From positions 294,150,527-294,189,148 of the forward strand of contig JBOZIK010000001.1 in NCBI GenBank assembly GCA_051453625.1: DNA of 38,622 bases, read 5' to 3'. The notes below the pieces were generated by a model that saw only the letters and a program-made list of their open reading frames with translations, did not search any database and was not told the DNA's origin. The translations under genes were made by a program, and so were the position numbers. Shown here one piece after another: positions 11,351 to 23,166 of the stretch. Numbering within the stretch: the stretch's first letter is position 1; each line of letters opens with the position of its first letter. The DNA comes from Welwitschia mirabilis. Lineage: Eukaryota > Gnetophyta > Gnetopsida > Welwitschiales.

Positions 11351-13229
11351 TGATTATGAATAATAGTAAAATGTATGATTTTTTTAAGTATGACTCTGTA
11401 TAATATTTTCTAACCTTTTTTAAGCATTAGGAATAATGTCTAAATTGGTTAGAGGTGAAAATAAATACTATTTTTTATAAAATTATTTTTTAAAATCATT
11501 TAGATTACATAAAAACCAATACCTCTTCTTTACTTATAAAATTTTGAAATTGAAAAGTTATAAAGTAAATGAGTCTTTTGTGATGAAATTTTTACAAACC
11601 TAATAAATTGTATGATTTAAACTATAGTTTTTTGAAAAATGATTAATGATTTAGAATTCTTAGATCACTTGATTTTCATAAATTTAATTATAGGTATGGT
11701 ACATGGACAAGGTATGTAAAATTCTTGAATTTTAATCTAGTTTTTATAACACTTTACTGTAGAAATTTAATAGAGACTAGAAACTTACTAGTTTAAAATG
11801 TGTTTATACTTAAATATTTACATATTAGGTTTAAACATTATTAAATTCATATATTTTCAAATCTATAAATACCATATTTGTAATTAAATTATTATTAACC
11901 ATGTCTTAGCTATTAATTATGAAGATTCTTATTAAGGAGAATTAACTTTTAGTATTTCATTTATCGGACATCCTTAGTTATCAAGACTTTGTTAGATCTT
12001 AATAGGAAAAGAACTAATGCCATCATCTAGACTACTAGAATTGATAATATCATAGGGTTAAGTTGATTCCATAAAGGAGGAAAAGATATTCAAATTATAA
12101 GTTAATAGATTAACCTTCTAACCTAGTGCTAAACTAGTCTACAAAGATTGATAACTACATATCTATGTCTTTTATTCTTAAGTTGACCTATAAAAGCATA
12201 GTATACCTTAAAAGTTAATAATCAGTTATCTTTCATGCATTACTTAATCAATAATATAGCTTAAAGTCAACCATTATTGGAGTATTGTATTCATAAATTT
12301 ACTATAACTCCATGATTCCAGGTCTCGAATTTCAACGACTATGGTAAAGGCTTATTTCATAATGATATTCTAGATCACCTCTCTTCCTCCCTTGGTATGA
12401 GGAAATCACTAAGTCATGTGATGTATCTCTTTCTTGACTCAAGATATTGTTTTATGTTTATTTGGTATTCTCTATAATATCTACATCATTAATGAATGTA
12501 CCTTGCCTTATGATTGAATGTGCTTACTTTTTCATCTCTGATTTAATAAGGCTATTGGCTATGTAATAACACATTATAAATTATCTTTCATATTTCTTTT
12601 TTAGAGATGTTTCTTTAATGTTTCATTAGGGTTTGGATGATTAATATGTTATTTTATAATATCTTTCATGTTATTTCAATTTTTCCTATATTTTAGTTTA
12701 GGATATAAAATTTTTATTTTTTATACTGTCATTACATTTATAATCTACAACAAATAACTTAGGGCTTATCTGTGAATCCAAGTTATACTTTGTGAAATAT
12801 CTTTTTCTTGACAGGAGTTTTCATGATGGCTTTTTCTTATGAATAGTTATTTTTCATTTTTTTAAGAAGATATTTAATCAAGTTAATCTAGTCTTTAATT
12901 ACTTTGTAGATGCCCTTTCTATTGAATTCAATCTTGAGATCTTTATTAGTTCTAATAAGATCTAAAGTACATTTGTACTCAGCATGAGATAATAAAAATT
13001 GGATTAATTATAATATAAATAGCATTCTATTTTCTTTTTTAAAACTTCTATTTATACCTTAATAGCTATAACACATCTTATATAGATCATAACCTATTAT
13101 AAAAGTTAAGGGATAGCTATAAAACTAATATCTTTATGATGGAAGATCATATCTTACTAGTAATAATTATTTTTGTTATACTATAACTGTGATTATGTGA
13201 TAGGATTCACCATCATTACTTAAATCCTT

Positions 13230-13249
13230 AGGATTAGGAATCTAATCCT
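13230..13249. repeat. Perfect 8-bp inverted repeat, 4-base loop
   Basis: AGGATTAG, GAAT, CTAATCCT forms a perfect stem. An overlapping alternative stem (AATCC...GGATT, 13224-13236) shares bases with it. There is no T-run to suggest a terminator; the role is unknown. Confidence 0.6.
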
Positions 13250-13850
13250 TTAATACATGAATTATTGGATGTATTAATCTCCTACCATTAAGGCATCATG
13301 ATAATGGTTCGTAATGTACATCTTTAATAAAAAATTGATCTCTAATGATAATATCTAGTCTTAGTACTTTATCTTATTATTTATGTTTATCTACATGGTT
13401 ATATATTTTAATTATTTTGTTATTTATGTATTTAATATTTGAAAATCAATCTTATCTTATATGTTAATTGATATTTACAATTAAAATAAATTATAACCAT
13501 TAGATAACTATTACAATCATGAGGGTGTTAAACTTAGAATTATTAGTAAACATATCTTTCCATGGAATAAAATTACCATGATTATCTAAATAAATGAATT
13601 AATTATACCTAGTAGATCATAAGAAATCCAAGTAAGATATCTAAATTTTTAAAACTATAGCCTCCTTAATGGATGAAAAGTTCCTAATAAGTCAAATTAC
13701 CATTTCATTAACTTAAGTAAAATCATTCAGGCATAAGTCAAATTATGATTTTTTGTAATATGGGTAGAAGATAAATATAATAGTTCAAAAACTACATTAT
13801 TATTGTATGAACCCCTTATCACATTTACAATACTAAATTTTAAATTTTAT

Positions 13851-14104
13851 CTTTATTTCTACAATTTCTTATTTAATAATAAATTCCAAAGCAGTACTAT
13901 CATTTAGTTGCTTATTATGAAATAACTACGTTTTAATTACTATTAATTTGTATCCACAATATTGCACATATGAATTTTCTTTATTTCTATAATTATTTAT
14001 TTAATAACTAGTTGTAAATCTTTACTATAATTTAGTTGCTCCTTGTGAAAGAATTCCATCTAACTATTATTAATATGGATTCACTATATGAAAACTATGA
14101 ATTC
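13851..14104. repeat. Diverged tandem duplication, period about 128 bp
   Basis: Units 13851-13978 and 13979-about 14104 each begin CTTTATTTCTA, contain ATTTAGTTGCT near the middle and TATTAAT near the end. Divergence is substantial, so the duplication is old. Confidence 0.75.
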
Positions 14105-14427
14105 ATTATCATTATTAAGGAGCATTTAGTTCTAAATATTTCTAAATCAATATGCTTTATAATCCTCTTTTTGTATAAGTTTATACAATTCTAAAAGTAA
14201 GGGTAAATATTGTTCCTAATTACTTGGAACAAGAGAGATATAAGAAAAAACATAAAGATAGTTCATTCATTTTTAATTAAAAAAATCTAAGCATTTTAAA
14301 TGTAAATGAAATCATTTGTTAGATAAAAATCTCAATAAGAAAAGTTTTTAAATTCCTCATTAAATATTAAGTTACATTATTTTTAAATCTTAACTCTTAT
14401 TTTTGGGTGCATGCATCAGATATCAAT

Positions 14428-16016
14428 TGTGGCCTCAATTATACAATACTCTTTTAATTTTAGGTTATTAATTTCTTATAATTTTTATGAACCAAACATG
14501 GAACCCATGATGTTTGCAATTTTTTGATTATCTATTTTTCCACAATTGTAAATTTCTTTGTGAACTTGTCTAGGTATTTATTTGTTAACATGCAAAAATT
14601 GGCATTCCAAAAAAGTATAATTGATTAATTTAGAATAGGGAAAAATATGAAAACTCATCATTTTACCATAAATTAATGTCTTATACTCTTTTTATTATTT
14701 TTCATGTAATGATAAACTTTCCTCTAACATGATCAGGTGTACTAGTGCATTCTAAATAACATTGCAAAACCTAAATAAATGCCAACATAAAACATTAGCA
14801 CTACTATCTAAGACTATCATTGTTGTTAGTCTTATGAAGAAAAATGACTTAAAACTCACATTCTTGCACCTGTTTAAGGAATTAATCACATTACACTTAT
14901 GGGCTAAGTCAAAAGTGATTTAGAATAAATCTTCAAACCTAACAAAACAAGGCAGAACTATAAAATGACATGTTGTAGGGAAATGTGATGAAAATGAGGA
15001 TGATCATGTGGAAGATACATGACATGGTATCCATTAGCAGCATTAGTAGCAGTCAAAGGATATGTTATTATCATACTTACATAATAAGGCAAAAAATCCT
15101 TCTTTATGTACATGTGTCAAAAATTGTAACTTCCTCCTTAAATAACTACTCTAATGTAACCCTCCTTATGTAATATTCCATCTAGCTCATTATGAAAAAA
15201 TTCTCCAAGCCTTTCCTTTTCTACAAAATGGTCTTAAGCCCCTATTGTAATGGATCTTTGAATTGGCTAATGTGGTGGAAATACTTGGAGCATAGGACAT
15301 CATGGTGTTCTAAACGTCTTTCTTAGGGACGGATTGTTCTAAGGCTAGTTGAGGAGTATTTCATTTTTATCTCCCTCCTCTTAATTGAGGTAATGTATGT
15401 TCTTAAGTTTTATAAGAATATTGGCTTTTTATTCTTTCATTCTTAATGATCATTCATGTGGTATTAGTAATATTTAGGTGAATCTAATTCTTGAGTAGCT
15501 TTCACTCTTTTATTGGCAATGAATATTAAATTGGTATTAGCAATCTTTAGATGAATTTGGTTTATTATCAAATTCTTTCATTAGCAAGTGAGTTATTTAA
15601 GGTTACTTTTAAGATATCATAAGTGCTATTATTTGATGAATCTTGTACATATTCATTCATACTTTCCATGCTTATGAAGGGGCTATGAAGGATTATAGGG
15701 ATTTGGTAACTCATCAACACTCATGTGGTGGAGGAGATTATGCCTCCACATTTGAGCCTTAATGACTTGATAATTTTAGTTTAAGTTTTACGAACATAGG
15801 AGTCATTAGAGTGAGGTGGAGCATTAAAAGAATTTATTAGACCTCTAAAGCACTTTTTTTCCTTAAAATATCAATCATCATTTTAAATCTTAATTTACAT
15901 TTTTTAATTTTATTTGAGTTTTATTAAAATTTAGAATTAATTTTGTTTATTATTAAATTACTACATATATAACACTGAATTTTAACTTAATTAAATCCTA
16001 TTCGTTGCTATACCTA
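14428..16016 (+). repeat. 5' LTR of Athila-like element
   Basis: It aligns with 21242-22849; shared landmarks include GATCATGTGGAAGA near 15000 and 21840, AATGACTTAAAACTCA, and TGGATCTTTG. The start was set at TGTGGC, matching the 3' LTR start; a start about 20 bases earlier is possible. The end was set from alignment, just before the primer site. Confidence 0.8.
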
Positions 16017-16025
16017 AAAATATTT

Positions 16026-16043
16026 TGGCGTCATTGCTAGGAA
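16026..16043 (+). other. Primer binding site, tRNA-Asp type (decayed)
   Basis: TGGCGTCATTGCTAGGAA corresponds to the Athila-type site TGGCGCCGTTGCCGGGGA, complementary to the 3' end of plant tRNA-Asp. Every difference is a C-to-T or G-to-A transition. Confidence 0.8.
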
Positions 16044-16124
16044 AATTGGCATGATAGATTTTTAATAGTGCATGATTTTCTTCTCATAATTTTTTTTATT
16101 AGTGTTTATTTTCTATTGGGTGAT

Positions 16125-16240
16125 ACTAGTCCTTTTCTAGTAATACTCAGACTAGTTATTTTTTATTTTATTTGTGTATTTTCTTTTTTTTTAAGATGGA
16201 AACTAGTCCTTTTCTAGTGAAATCAAAACTAGTTTAAATT
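16125..16240 (+). repeat. ACTAGT hairpin repeats in the leader
   Basis: ACTAGTCCTTTTCTAGT occurs at 16125-16141 and again at 16202-16218, and further ACTAGT copies lie between and after them. Each long copy can fold as an ACTAG/CTAGT stem. The cluster begins about 80 bases after the primer site, where retroelement leaders often carry packaging or dimerisation structures; that role is inference. Confidence 0.55.
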
Positions 16241-19200
16241 ATTGAGTTTAGCTTTCTAATATAATAGTTGAAATTTCAGTTCTATCCCTAATATTTCATG
16301 TTACATATCTAATGAATTTCCTATAGGTTGAACTAAATTGAGATTACAAATTAGAAAAAACTAAACTCTAACAATTTGTTTTGTGTATTTTGTATTTCTA
16401 TGCTTTTTGTAAATTTTTATAAATTTTTTTAGTTCAGTTTAGTTTTTTTAATTTTTTTTTAGAAAAACATTTATGGTTTATTTTCCTAATTTGAATTTAC
16501 TAAATTGCAATCAGTTTGATTTTTTGTAAACATTTTCTAAGACCTTGAAATGAGAAACTTATCACATAGACATAAACATGAACTCTATACCTTCTTGAAC
16601 TATTTCTTCTTAAATAGTAGGTGTTAGTACCTTTTTTAACTAGTGCTGCTAACTTTCTTACTTAAAACACTCTGAGACTTTTATAGACTCTCACTTAACC
16701 TCTCTAAACTTTTTTTATAATAAGAATCCTCTAAAGCTATAAAAAGTTAGGAAAACATGAATCTTTAGCTAAATTCATAACCTATTTTCTGAAACTTAAC
16801 CATGAGTTTCGAATTTAACCCATTTAAAACACCCTCTAAATTGTAACCTATTTATTTCTATAATTTTTAGAACCATAATCAACTCAAATGAACTATAGGA
16901 GATTTCATTTGACTTATCTAGGGGGCTATCTTTAATAGAACTCATATCATTAAAACCCCTAAATCCTTTGAACACTAAACAGATCTTTGGAGAGTATCTT
17001 AGAATCATAAAACCACCTTCATACATAAGTTACCTTTATTGTAATTTTTAATTTTAAAATATGTATATTAAGAAATAAAAGTTTAATCCCATGCCTTCCA
17101 TCGTCTCTTATAATCCTTAACCTTCATCTTCCTTTCCATATTCTTTATGATTTGATTACTACCCTTTATGTTCCTACTCACAAAAAACCTCCTTACCTTT
17201 ATTTGAAGATACCTTTGAAATATTTTTAAAAGGTGCTGCCCAAATATCTTCTAACATGCTATAAGCCCTTTCATATTCTTTATAATAAATTACGAAAAAT
17301 ATTAATCAAACCCTTAAAAAAATATCTAAGATCAATGCTTAAATTCTTAGGGATCTTAACCAACAATAAAAAGATGAAAACATTCCTACATTCCATGAGT
17401 CTAAAAGCCTTGAAAACTTTTAAAGAATCGATGATAGTAAAAATGATAACACCTAAGTCATATCCTCTAGTGATGAGAAAGAAACCCATAAAGGGCCCGT
17501 TAAGAAACCCTTGATAAAATCCAAGAATACTTTGAGTTTTAAAATGCATTATAGAGTAAATAACTATGTGCAATTAGGTTGTATTTCAAAGAAGGATTTA
17601 ACACATCTAATGATAATCAATCAATAGTTAATAACTAACTATTTGAGAAAGGCTATAGATTATAAAGCTATATAACATAAAATGAATCAATAAGTGACAT
17701 GAATGAAATGGAAAAAATTAAAAATGAATCTATCTTTAAATCATAATCATTGACTCTTATGCAACCTCATGAGGAAGAATATCCTTGCAATATTAATGAT
17801 GAAGAGAACATTAGCAAAGAGATCATTCTTGACTCACCCTATGAAGAGCCTTATTGTTTTCTCAATAATTTCTTGAGATAATATTATCACTTTCATATTT
17901 ATCTTCTAAGAAAAACTTAAATCTTAATGTAGAATAAAACCCTATTTAGCTTTAAATCCATCTTCTAATACTCTTCTTATTTATCATTCTTCTTTCTTAA
18001 TGGTTTTCTTCACCCTAAAATGATGTCTTCCATAAGTTGTTGAATAAAAAAATAGGCTAAAGAATGGAAAATTTTGGATTTTAAATGCATAAATTTTACT
18101 GCTAATATTGATGTTCTTATAATTTTTGTACATTCATGCTTAAATTTATAGAAGGATTTTCTCTCATCTGTGAATTCTTTACATAATCTTGTCATTCATC
18201 ATCTTGAGCCTTCACGCATGCACTACCTTGAAAAATTCCTTTAAAAAATTTTAGCTTCGTTGTGTGATTTTAGATTAGACATGTCATTTAGAGTAGATTT
18301 TCCTTTTAGGATGGCTTTAGTTTTGAAAAAATTAAAAATTTTTAAAAAATTTGTACTTGATGCCATTTCTTGCCTTAAACCACCCAAGCACTACCACTTA
18401 TGTAATCATCACCTTAAACATTTTCATCTAGAAAATCCAAACACCACTTGTGGCATAGAATAAATTATTGTTATCTTAAACTTCATCACTCACTCCTTTC
18501 ACTTTAGCTCCATCTAATAAATTTTACCAATCATCTTTCCTTCCATCCATCTATGAGTTTTTAAGATTAAATGATATTAATTGATGATCCTTAATGAATA
18601 AACTATTAATAAGTGATTACCTTGTTGTTACAAATTAGGTAGAATTTAAGTTCACTTGTAGTTTTTAAGAAAAGGTTTTGCTTATTTTCAAGTTAACTTG
18701 TTAACATTAGTTTTACTTAGTCTCCTAATTAAAAAATGTATATGAACTAAAATGGGATCTACTTTTATGCTATGTTAATTATTTTTAAAGCATTTGATTG
18801 GAATAAGATTTATCTTAATTAGGATAATGAGCTAATGACTCATTTATGTGCATTAAAATTAATTAAATATGAGATCAAGTAATTATAAGAAAATGAAAAA
18901 TCTATTCTCCAAAAAGCAAATTACACATTGATCAATTAAAAATTAGGTTTAGGTAACTACATCAAAGCTATGGATGCTTAGTGGCAATTAAGCTCTAGTA
19001 ATTTATTTTTATGACATGTTCAACTACACTGGGGCTATAAATTCTTGCTAGAAATGCATCATTAGCCTCTTCATACATCAAGATGCTTAACTCTATTGGA
19101 ATGATATGTCATAGTACTAGAAGCCTAATTTAATCTACATGTTTGAAATAAGAAATAAAGTTGATCATGAAAAGGGTTAAAATTTAATTAAAAGGTTGGA

Positions 19201-19600
19201 ACTGGAATACTATTTTATGTTTACTTTCTTTAATTTAGATACTTGAAACTTTTCTTAACTAATTTTTAATTTCTTATAAGTTTACTTAGAGGATATATTA
19301 TTGATTTAATATTGTGATACATTTTAAGTTTAGAATAAGATGTATAAAATTTTTAATAAATGTGGTCATTAATTTAGATAGTCTATCTTTTGAAATGTGT
19401 GAATGTATAGATTATGCATTTTTATTGAAATAGATATTTCTATTTCCTAAAATTGCAATTTTAACCATTGTTTCTTAAGAGAAAAAGATACCATAAAAAC
19501 ACATATATGCTTTTTACTAAAATGACTTATCAATCCACTCCTCAATCCATGTGATAAATTATCTTAGCCATTGAATTGAGTAGATAATCTAATATTCCTC
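16241..19600 (+). other. Internal region with no recognisable gag or pol
   Basis: An Athila-like element should carry gag and pol here. I see short open stretches, for example a lysine-rich frame at 17233-17514, an acidic stretch around 17750-17880 and a frame at 18260-18463, but no zinc knuckle, protease, RT or integrase motif. The region may be a gag remnant decayed past recognition, or unrelated sequence in a non-autonomous element. Confidence 0.5.
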
Positions 19601-19944
19601 ATGTATCCTTCCATTTATAAAATGTTCCCCTTCCCTGCCTTATCACTACACCTGCAACTTGAACACATTATGTTCTGTGTGTTCGTATTGCACTTTACCA
19701 CACCATTGCTTTTGCATAAATACCTATCCTCACTCATGTTGTCGTCCTTTCATCATATCTTGTGTTTAGTTTCTACCTTCATTCATCATTCACACTATTA
19801 TTCTCTTTACGCACCTGAGGCACTTAGTTTGGTTCACAGGTTTCACATTTCTTTTCAATATTTCATTAATTTTCTTCTTAAATCTCATTTTTGTGTCATC
19901 TTAATTTTTTTTCTTTTCATTTCTTTCATTTTAATTCTATCATC

Positions 19945-19986
19945 CATTCCTTTCTCTATTTTACCCCCTTTTTTATTGTTTTCTAG
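19945..19986 (+). promoter_or_regulatory. Candidate 3' splice acceptor before envelope-like ORF
   Basis: A long pyrimidine tract (CCTTTCTC..., then TTACCCCCTTTTTTATTG) ends in TTTTCTAG, with AG at 19985-19986 and an ATG four bases later (19991). Retroviral env is expressed from a spliced subgenomic RNA, and spliced env-like transcripts have been reported for some plant gypsy elements. The arrangement is seen; its use is inferred. Confidence 0.45.
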
Positions 19987-19990
19987 AAAA

Positions 19991-20940
19991 ATGAGTGGGA
20001 GACAATATTTCTTCATTGAGCAGGGTATTCTTGCCTCATTTTTGGATAGGTTCACCCTTTATCACCTTGACAGAATTAAAAATAATAAGGTGGAACTACC
20101 TATTAAAAGTAGAAAATGCATTCTGCTATCTAAATCAAGTTCTAGAGTTTTATAAGAATTCATCTTATGATGATGAAAACCCCTAGGTAATCCACTTACA
20201 CATACAGTGCACTTCTTTTATTATTTTTTAAACTAATTTTGAAGTAGCCTTTGGGGTAGCATATTCTGATCATATTCCATTTACTTTAGTAAAAACTTTA
20301 CCATATTTTTGTAATGCCTTAAACATAGAATATGCTCCTAATAGAGAAGATGATCTTCCTTGCAATCTTTTACATAAAAATCAATTATCTTTATTTAGTT
20401 TTATCATTCATAATATGTTTCCTATGTTGCATGTCATAGATACTTATATTAGTCACTTGGACATCATTAGAATAATTCAAAACCATAAGCCCTTCGGTAT
20501 TGCTAGGTTTTTGTTTAGAACCATTAATAATCATGTATTCCACAAAATAACCTTCCTTTGGCTCATTTCTAATATCCTTCACAATACCTCATATTAAGCC
20601 TTAGATTGTAAAGGTTGGAAGAGAGCCTATATGGAGACCTTCACATCCCATAATATTACTTAGGTCTAGAAGTTTCATAATGCTAATTAGATCCCAAGGA
20701 AATAATAGGAACAGTAGCAAGAACAAGAAGAATAATAATAAGTAGAGAAATAAATCCATCATGGTTCCTCTTCTATCCATTCTATTCCTCCTTATATCAC
20801 TCCATATGTACCTCCAATAACTTGTTGAAAAGGCAAGGAATCTATTGAAAAATTATCACATCATCCTCCTCCTTCTCCTCCTCCTCCACCTCCTCCATCC
20901 ATTTCTTCCTCATCTAGTGATACATTCTTGGAGCATGTAA
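19991..20940 (+). pseudogene. Decayed envelope-like region of Athila-like element
   Basis: Starting at the ATG after the splice acceptor, one frame reads about 54 codons to a stop at 20153-20155. Coding similarity appears to shift to another frame near 20085, reaching LEFYKN, the counterpart of the REFYAN hallmark, at about 20138-20155. Further pieces include VAFGVAYSDHIPF, IIHNMFPML and a hydrophobic FRTINNHVFHKI stretch (20240-20597). Close to the end a proline/serine run (about 20860-20930) resembles the proline-rich tail of such proteins. The product class is membrane-envelope-like by position, with no demonstrated function. Stops and shifts make it a pseudogene; the upstream hydrophobic frame from 19601 is probably leader sequence. 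Confidence 0.6.
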
Positions 20941-21231
20941 CTTAAAAACATAAAACTTAGATTAGTAAATTATGGACCAAGATGAAAAAGATCTCATAGA
21001 AGCAAAAGGAGATAAGATACAAAGATATAACATTTAATATCTCATAAGAGACCATTTGGGTAGAATTGCATTTTAGAGTATTTTAGTATAGTATTTCTAA
21101 CTATTTTCAAGTGTGATGTAATATTTTGCATGATAGTTATGTAATGAAAATTTTTTAATGCTTTGAGTTGTTTTCAAGAACTTAATATTTAATTTTTTAT
21201 CTTTTTAACTTTAAGGATAAAGTTTAATTTT
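20941..21231 (+). other. Non-coding 3' internal region of Athila-like element
   Basis: No coding or RNA motif recognised; T-rich sequence leading to the purine tract. Confidence 0.55.
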
Positions 21232-21241
21232 GGTTGGGAAG
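21232..21241 (+). other. Polypurine tract (decayed)
   Basis: GGTTGGGAAG directly precedes the TGTGGC start of the 3' LTR, the position of the plus-strand primer. Confidence 0.55.
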
Positions 21242-22849
21242 TGTGGCATCCATTTTTACTAATTTGTTTTTATTTTGATGCCTTATTTTTTGAAAATGGG
21301 TCAAAAAATTTTTAACAATAATATCATTATTATACTTGAACATTTTCATTTAGATAATTTTTCATGTTCACCATTTCTTTATCAAATTTTTACAAAGAGT
21401 CTAATCAAAGTCTAGTTAGGGTATGTGTTTACAAAAAAAAAAAACATTTCAAACAAGAATGGTTAATCAATTTAGCATAGGAAGAAACATTAAAACTCAT
21501 TGTTTTATCACAAAATAAGTCTTATAATTTTTTATTATTTTTTATGCAATTATAAATTTCCCTAGAATGAACAAAAGTATTATTGTATTCTAAATAACAT
21601 TACAAAACTTGAAGAAATTCCAACACAAAACACCAACTCTATTATTTAGAACTATCAGCATCACTAGTTTTATAAGGCAAAATGACTTAAAACTCATGTT
21701 CCTACACCTATGTAGGGAATTAATGACATTACACTTATAGAATAAGTCAGAAGTAATATAGAATAAATCTTCAAGCCTAATGACACAAGGCAGAAGTGAA
21801 AAATGACACATCATAGTAATATGTAGCAATAACAAGGATGATCATGTGGAAGACACATGACATGGTATTAATTAGTAGCATTAGTAGTAGTCAAAGGACA
21901 TGTCATCACCATGCTTATACAAGAAGATAAAGAATCCTTCTTTATGGCTATATGCTAAAAATTATAACTTCCTACTTAAGAAACTGCCCTAATGTAATCT
22001 CCCTTAGGTAACCACCCTTCTAACATATCATAACAAAACTTTTTAAGCCTTCCATCATCTATAAAAGGGTCTTAAGCCCTCATCATAATGGATCTTTGGA
22101 TTGGATAACATGATGGAAAGATTTAGAAAACTAAGATGTTATTATATTATTTCAAGGCTAGTTGAGGAATCTTTAATCTTCATCACTCTCTCTATTGATG
22201 TAATGTATACTTTTAGTTTTAATAAGGAGATTAGATTTTTATTTTTTCATTTTTAATAATCATTCATTTGGTATTAGTAATTTTTAGATAAACCTAATTC
22301 TTAATTAGCTTTCATTCTTTCATTGTTCATTTACAATAAATTAGTATTAACAATCTTTAGATGAATCTAATTTATTATCAAGTTCTTTTATTACCTAGTG
22401 ATTTATTTGAGATTACTTTTAAGATATCATAGTTGCTATCATTTAATGGATGTTGTATGCATTCATTCATTCTTTCCAAGCTTATGAAGGGCTATGAAAA
22501 ATCAAAGGGACTAGATAACTCAATAATACTCAAGTTGTGAATGAGATTATGGCTCCATGCCTGAGTATTAATAACTTGATGATTCCAATTTTATGTTTCA
22601 AGAATGTAGTAATCATTGGAGTAAAGGTGGAGTGTTGGACAAATTGATTAGACCTTTAGAGCACTTTCATTTTCTGATGATGTTAATCAAGAATCACTTA
22701 AATCTCAACTTGTGTTTTTCATTTTTCTTTGAGTTTTATTACCAATTATAATTAATTGTGTTTCATTTATTAAGTTAGTGCATACATATTCCTATGAAGA
22801 AATAATATTGATTTTCAAATCAATTAAATCTAGTTCACTGTTGTACACA
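21242..22849 (+). repeat. 3' LTR of Athila-like element
   Basis: About 1608 bases from TGTGGCATCC to ...TGTACACA, aligning with 14428-16016. It contains a 12-A run near 21430 absent from the other copy. Substitution and indel divergence between the two LTRs is high, indicating an old insertion. Confidence 0.8.
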
Positions 22850-23161
22850 AATATTATTTCACTTATCATAGTCCTATAGTCCTATAGCATGGTCAAATGG
22901 TAGGAGTTTTAAATTTTGTAACATGCTCAAACTAAAAAGGGAAAAGAGCTAACGTTAAAATTTTGATAATTTTTAGAATTTTATAAATTTTATTTAATTA
23001 TTAGTCACATTATATCATTATTACCTGAATTAATTTAATTATTTATTAAAATGATAATAATTTTTTTAAATTTCTTTGAATTGTCACATTTCTCATGTTT
23101 ATTTGATAATTTTTCTATTAATCCATTGGTTTTCTTAAATATATTTATGAATCATTAAATT
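22850..23161. other. Short spacer between two retroelements
   Basis: About 310 bases with no gene. It holds a short direct repeat (AGTCCTAT twice near 22870) and a weak tRNA-like A-box/B-box pair at 22890-22933. Its right end supplies the target site of the second copia element. Confidence 0.5.
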
Positions 23162-23166
23162 TAATC
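23162..23166. repeat. Target site duplication (TAATC), left copy
   Basis: TAATC before the 5' LTR is repeated exactly at 29334-29338 after the 3' LTR. Confidence 0.87.

Larger units (their letters stand above)
10414..14427. other. Unrecognised AT-rich DNA between two retroelements
   Basis: About 4 kb in which I recognise no protein domain or RNA gene. It holds a compound microsatellite (11281-11350), an inverted repeat (13230-13249) and a 128-bp tandem duplication (13851-14104). An open frame of 100 codons at 11101-11403 runs through the microsatellite and is low-complexity, so I do not call it a gene. Very old transposon remnants are possible. Confidence 0.55.
14428..22849 (+). mobile_element. 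Athila-like Ty3/gypsy LTR retrotransposon, degenerate
   Basis: About 8.4 kb bounded by two diverged LTRs of about 1.6 kb. The primer site matches the tRNA-Asp type used by Athila-like elements, and an envelope-like, proline-rich region precedes a G-rich tract and the 3' LTR. Gag and pol are not recognisable in the 3.5 kb between the leader and the envelope-like region, so this is either very decayed or a non-autonomous derivative. I could not find a matching target duplication: the bases before the 5' LTR are TCAAT and those after the 3' LTR are AATAT. The outer boundaries are good to roughly 20 bases. Confidence 0.75.

Noticed and set aside
11101-11403. 100-codon open frame on the plus strand
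   Set aside because: Its second half is translated TA/TGTA microsatellite (YI and CM repeats) and the first half matches no family.
13224-13249. A transcription terminator hairpin
   Set aside because: The stem is perfect but short, has no following T-run and sits in eukaryotic intergenic DNA.
10414-14427. A further LTR retrotransposon between the first two elements
   Set aside because: I looked for paired terminal repeats, primer sites and pol motifs and found none; only local tandem repeats.
17280-17573. Minus-strand 97-codon open frame overlapping a plus-strand one at 17233-17514
   Set aside because: Neither strand gives a recognisable motif; the hydrophobic character mirrors the lysine-rich opposite strand. 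Left as unassigned internal sequence of the Athila-like element.
19601-19990. First 130 codons of a 184-codon frame as a signal or membrane protein
   Set aside because: It is strongly hydrophobic only because it translates a pyrimidine-rich leader ending in a splice acceptor; the envelope-like similarity begins after 19991.
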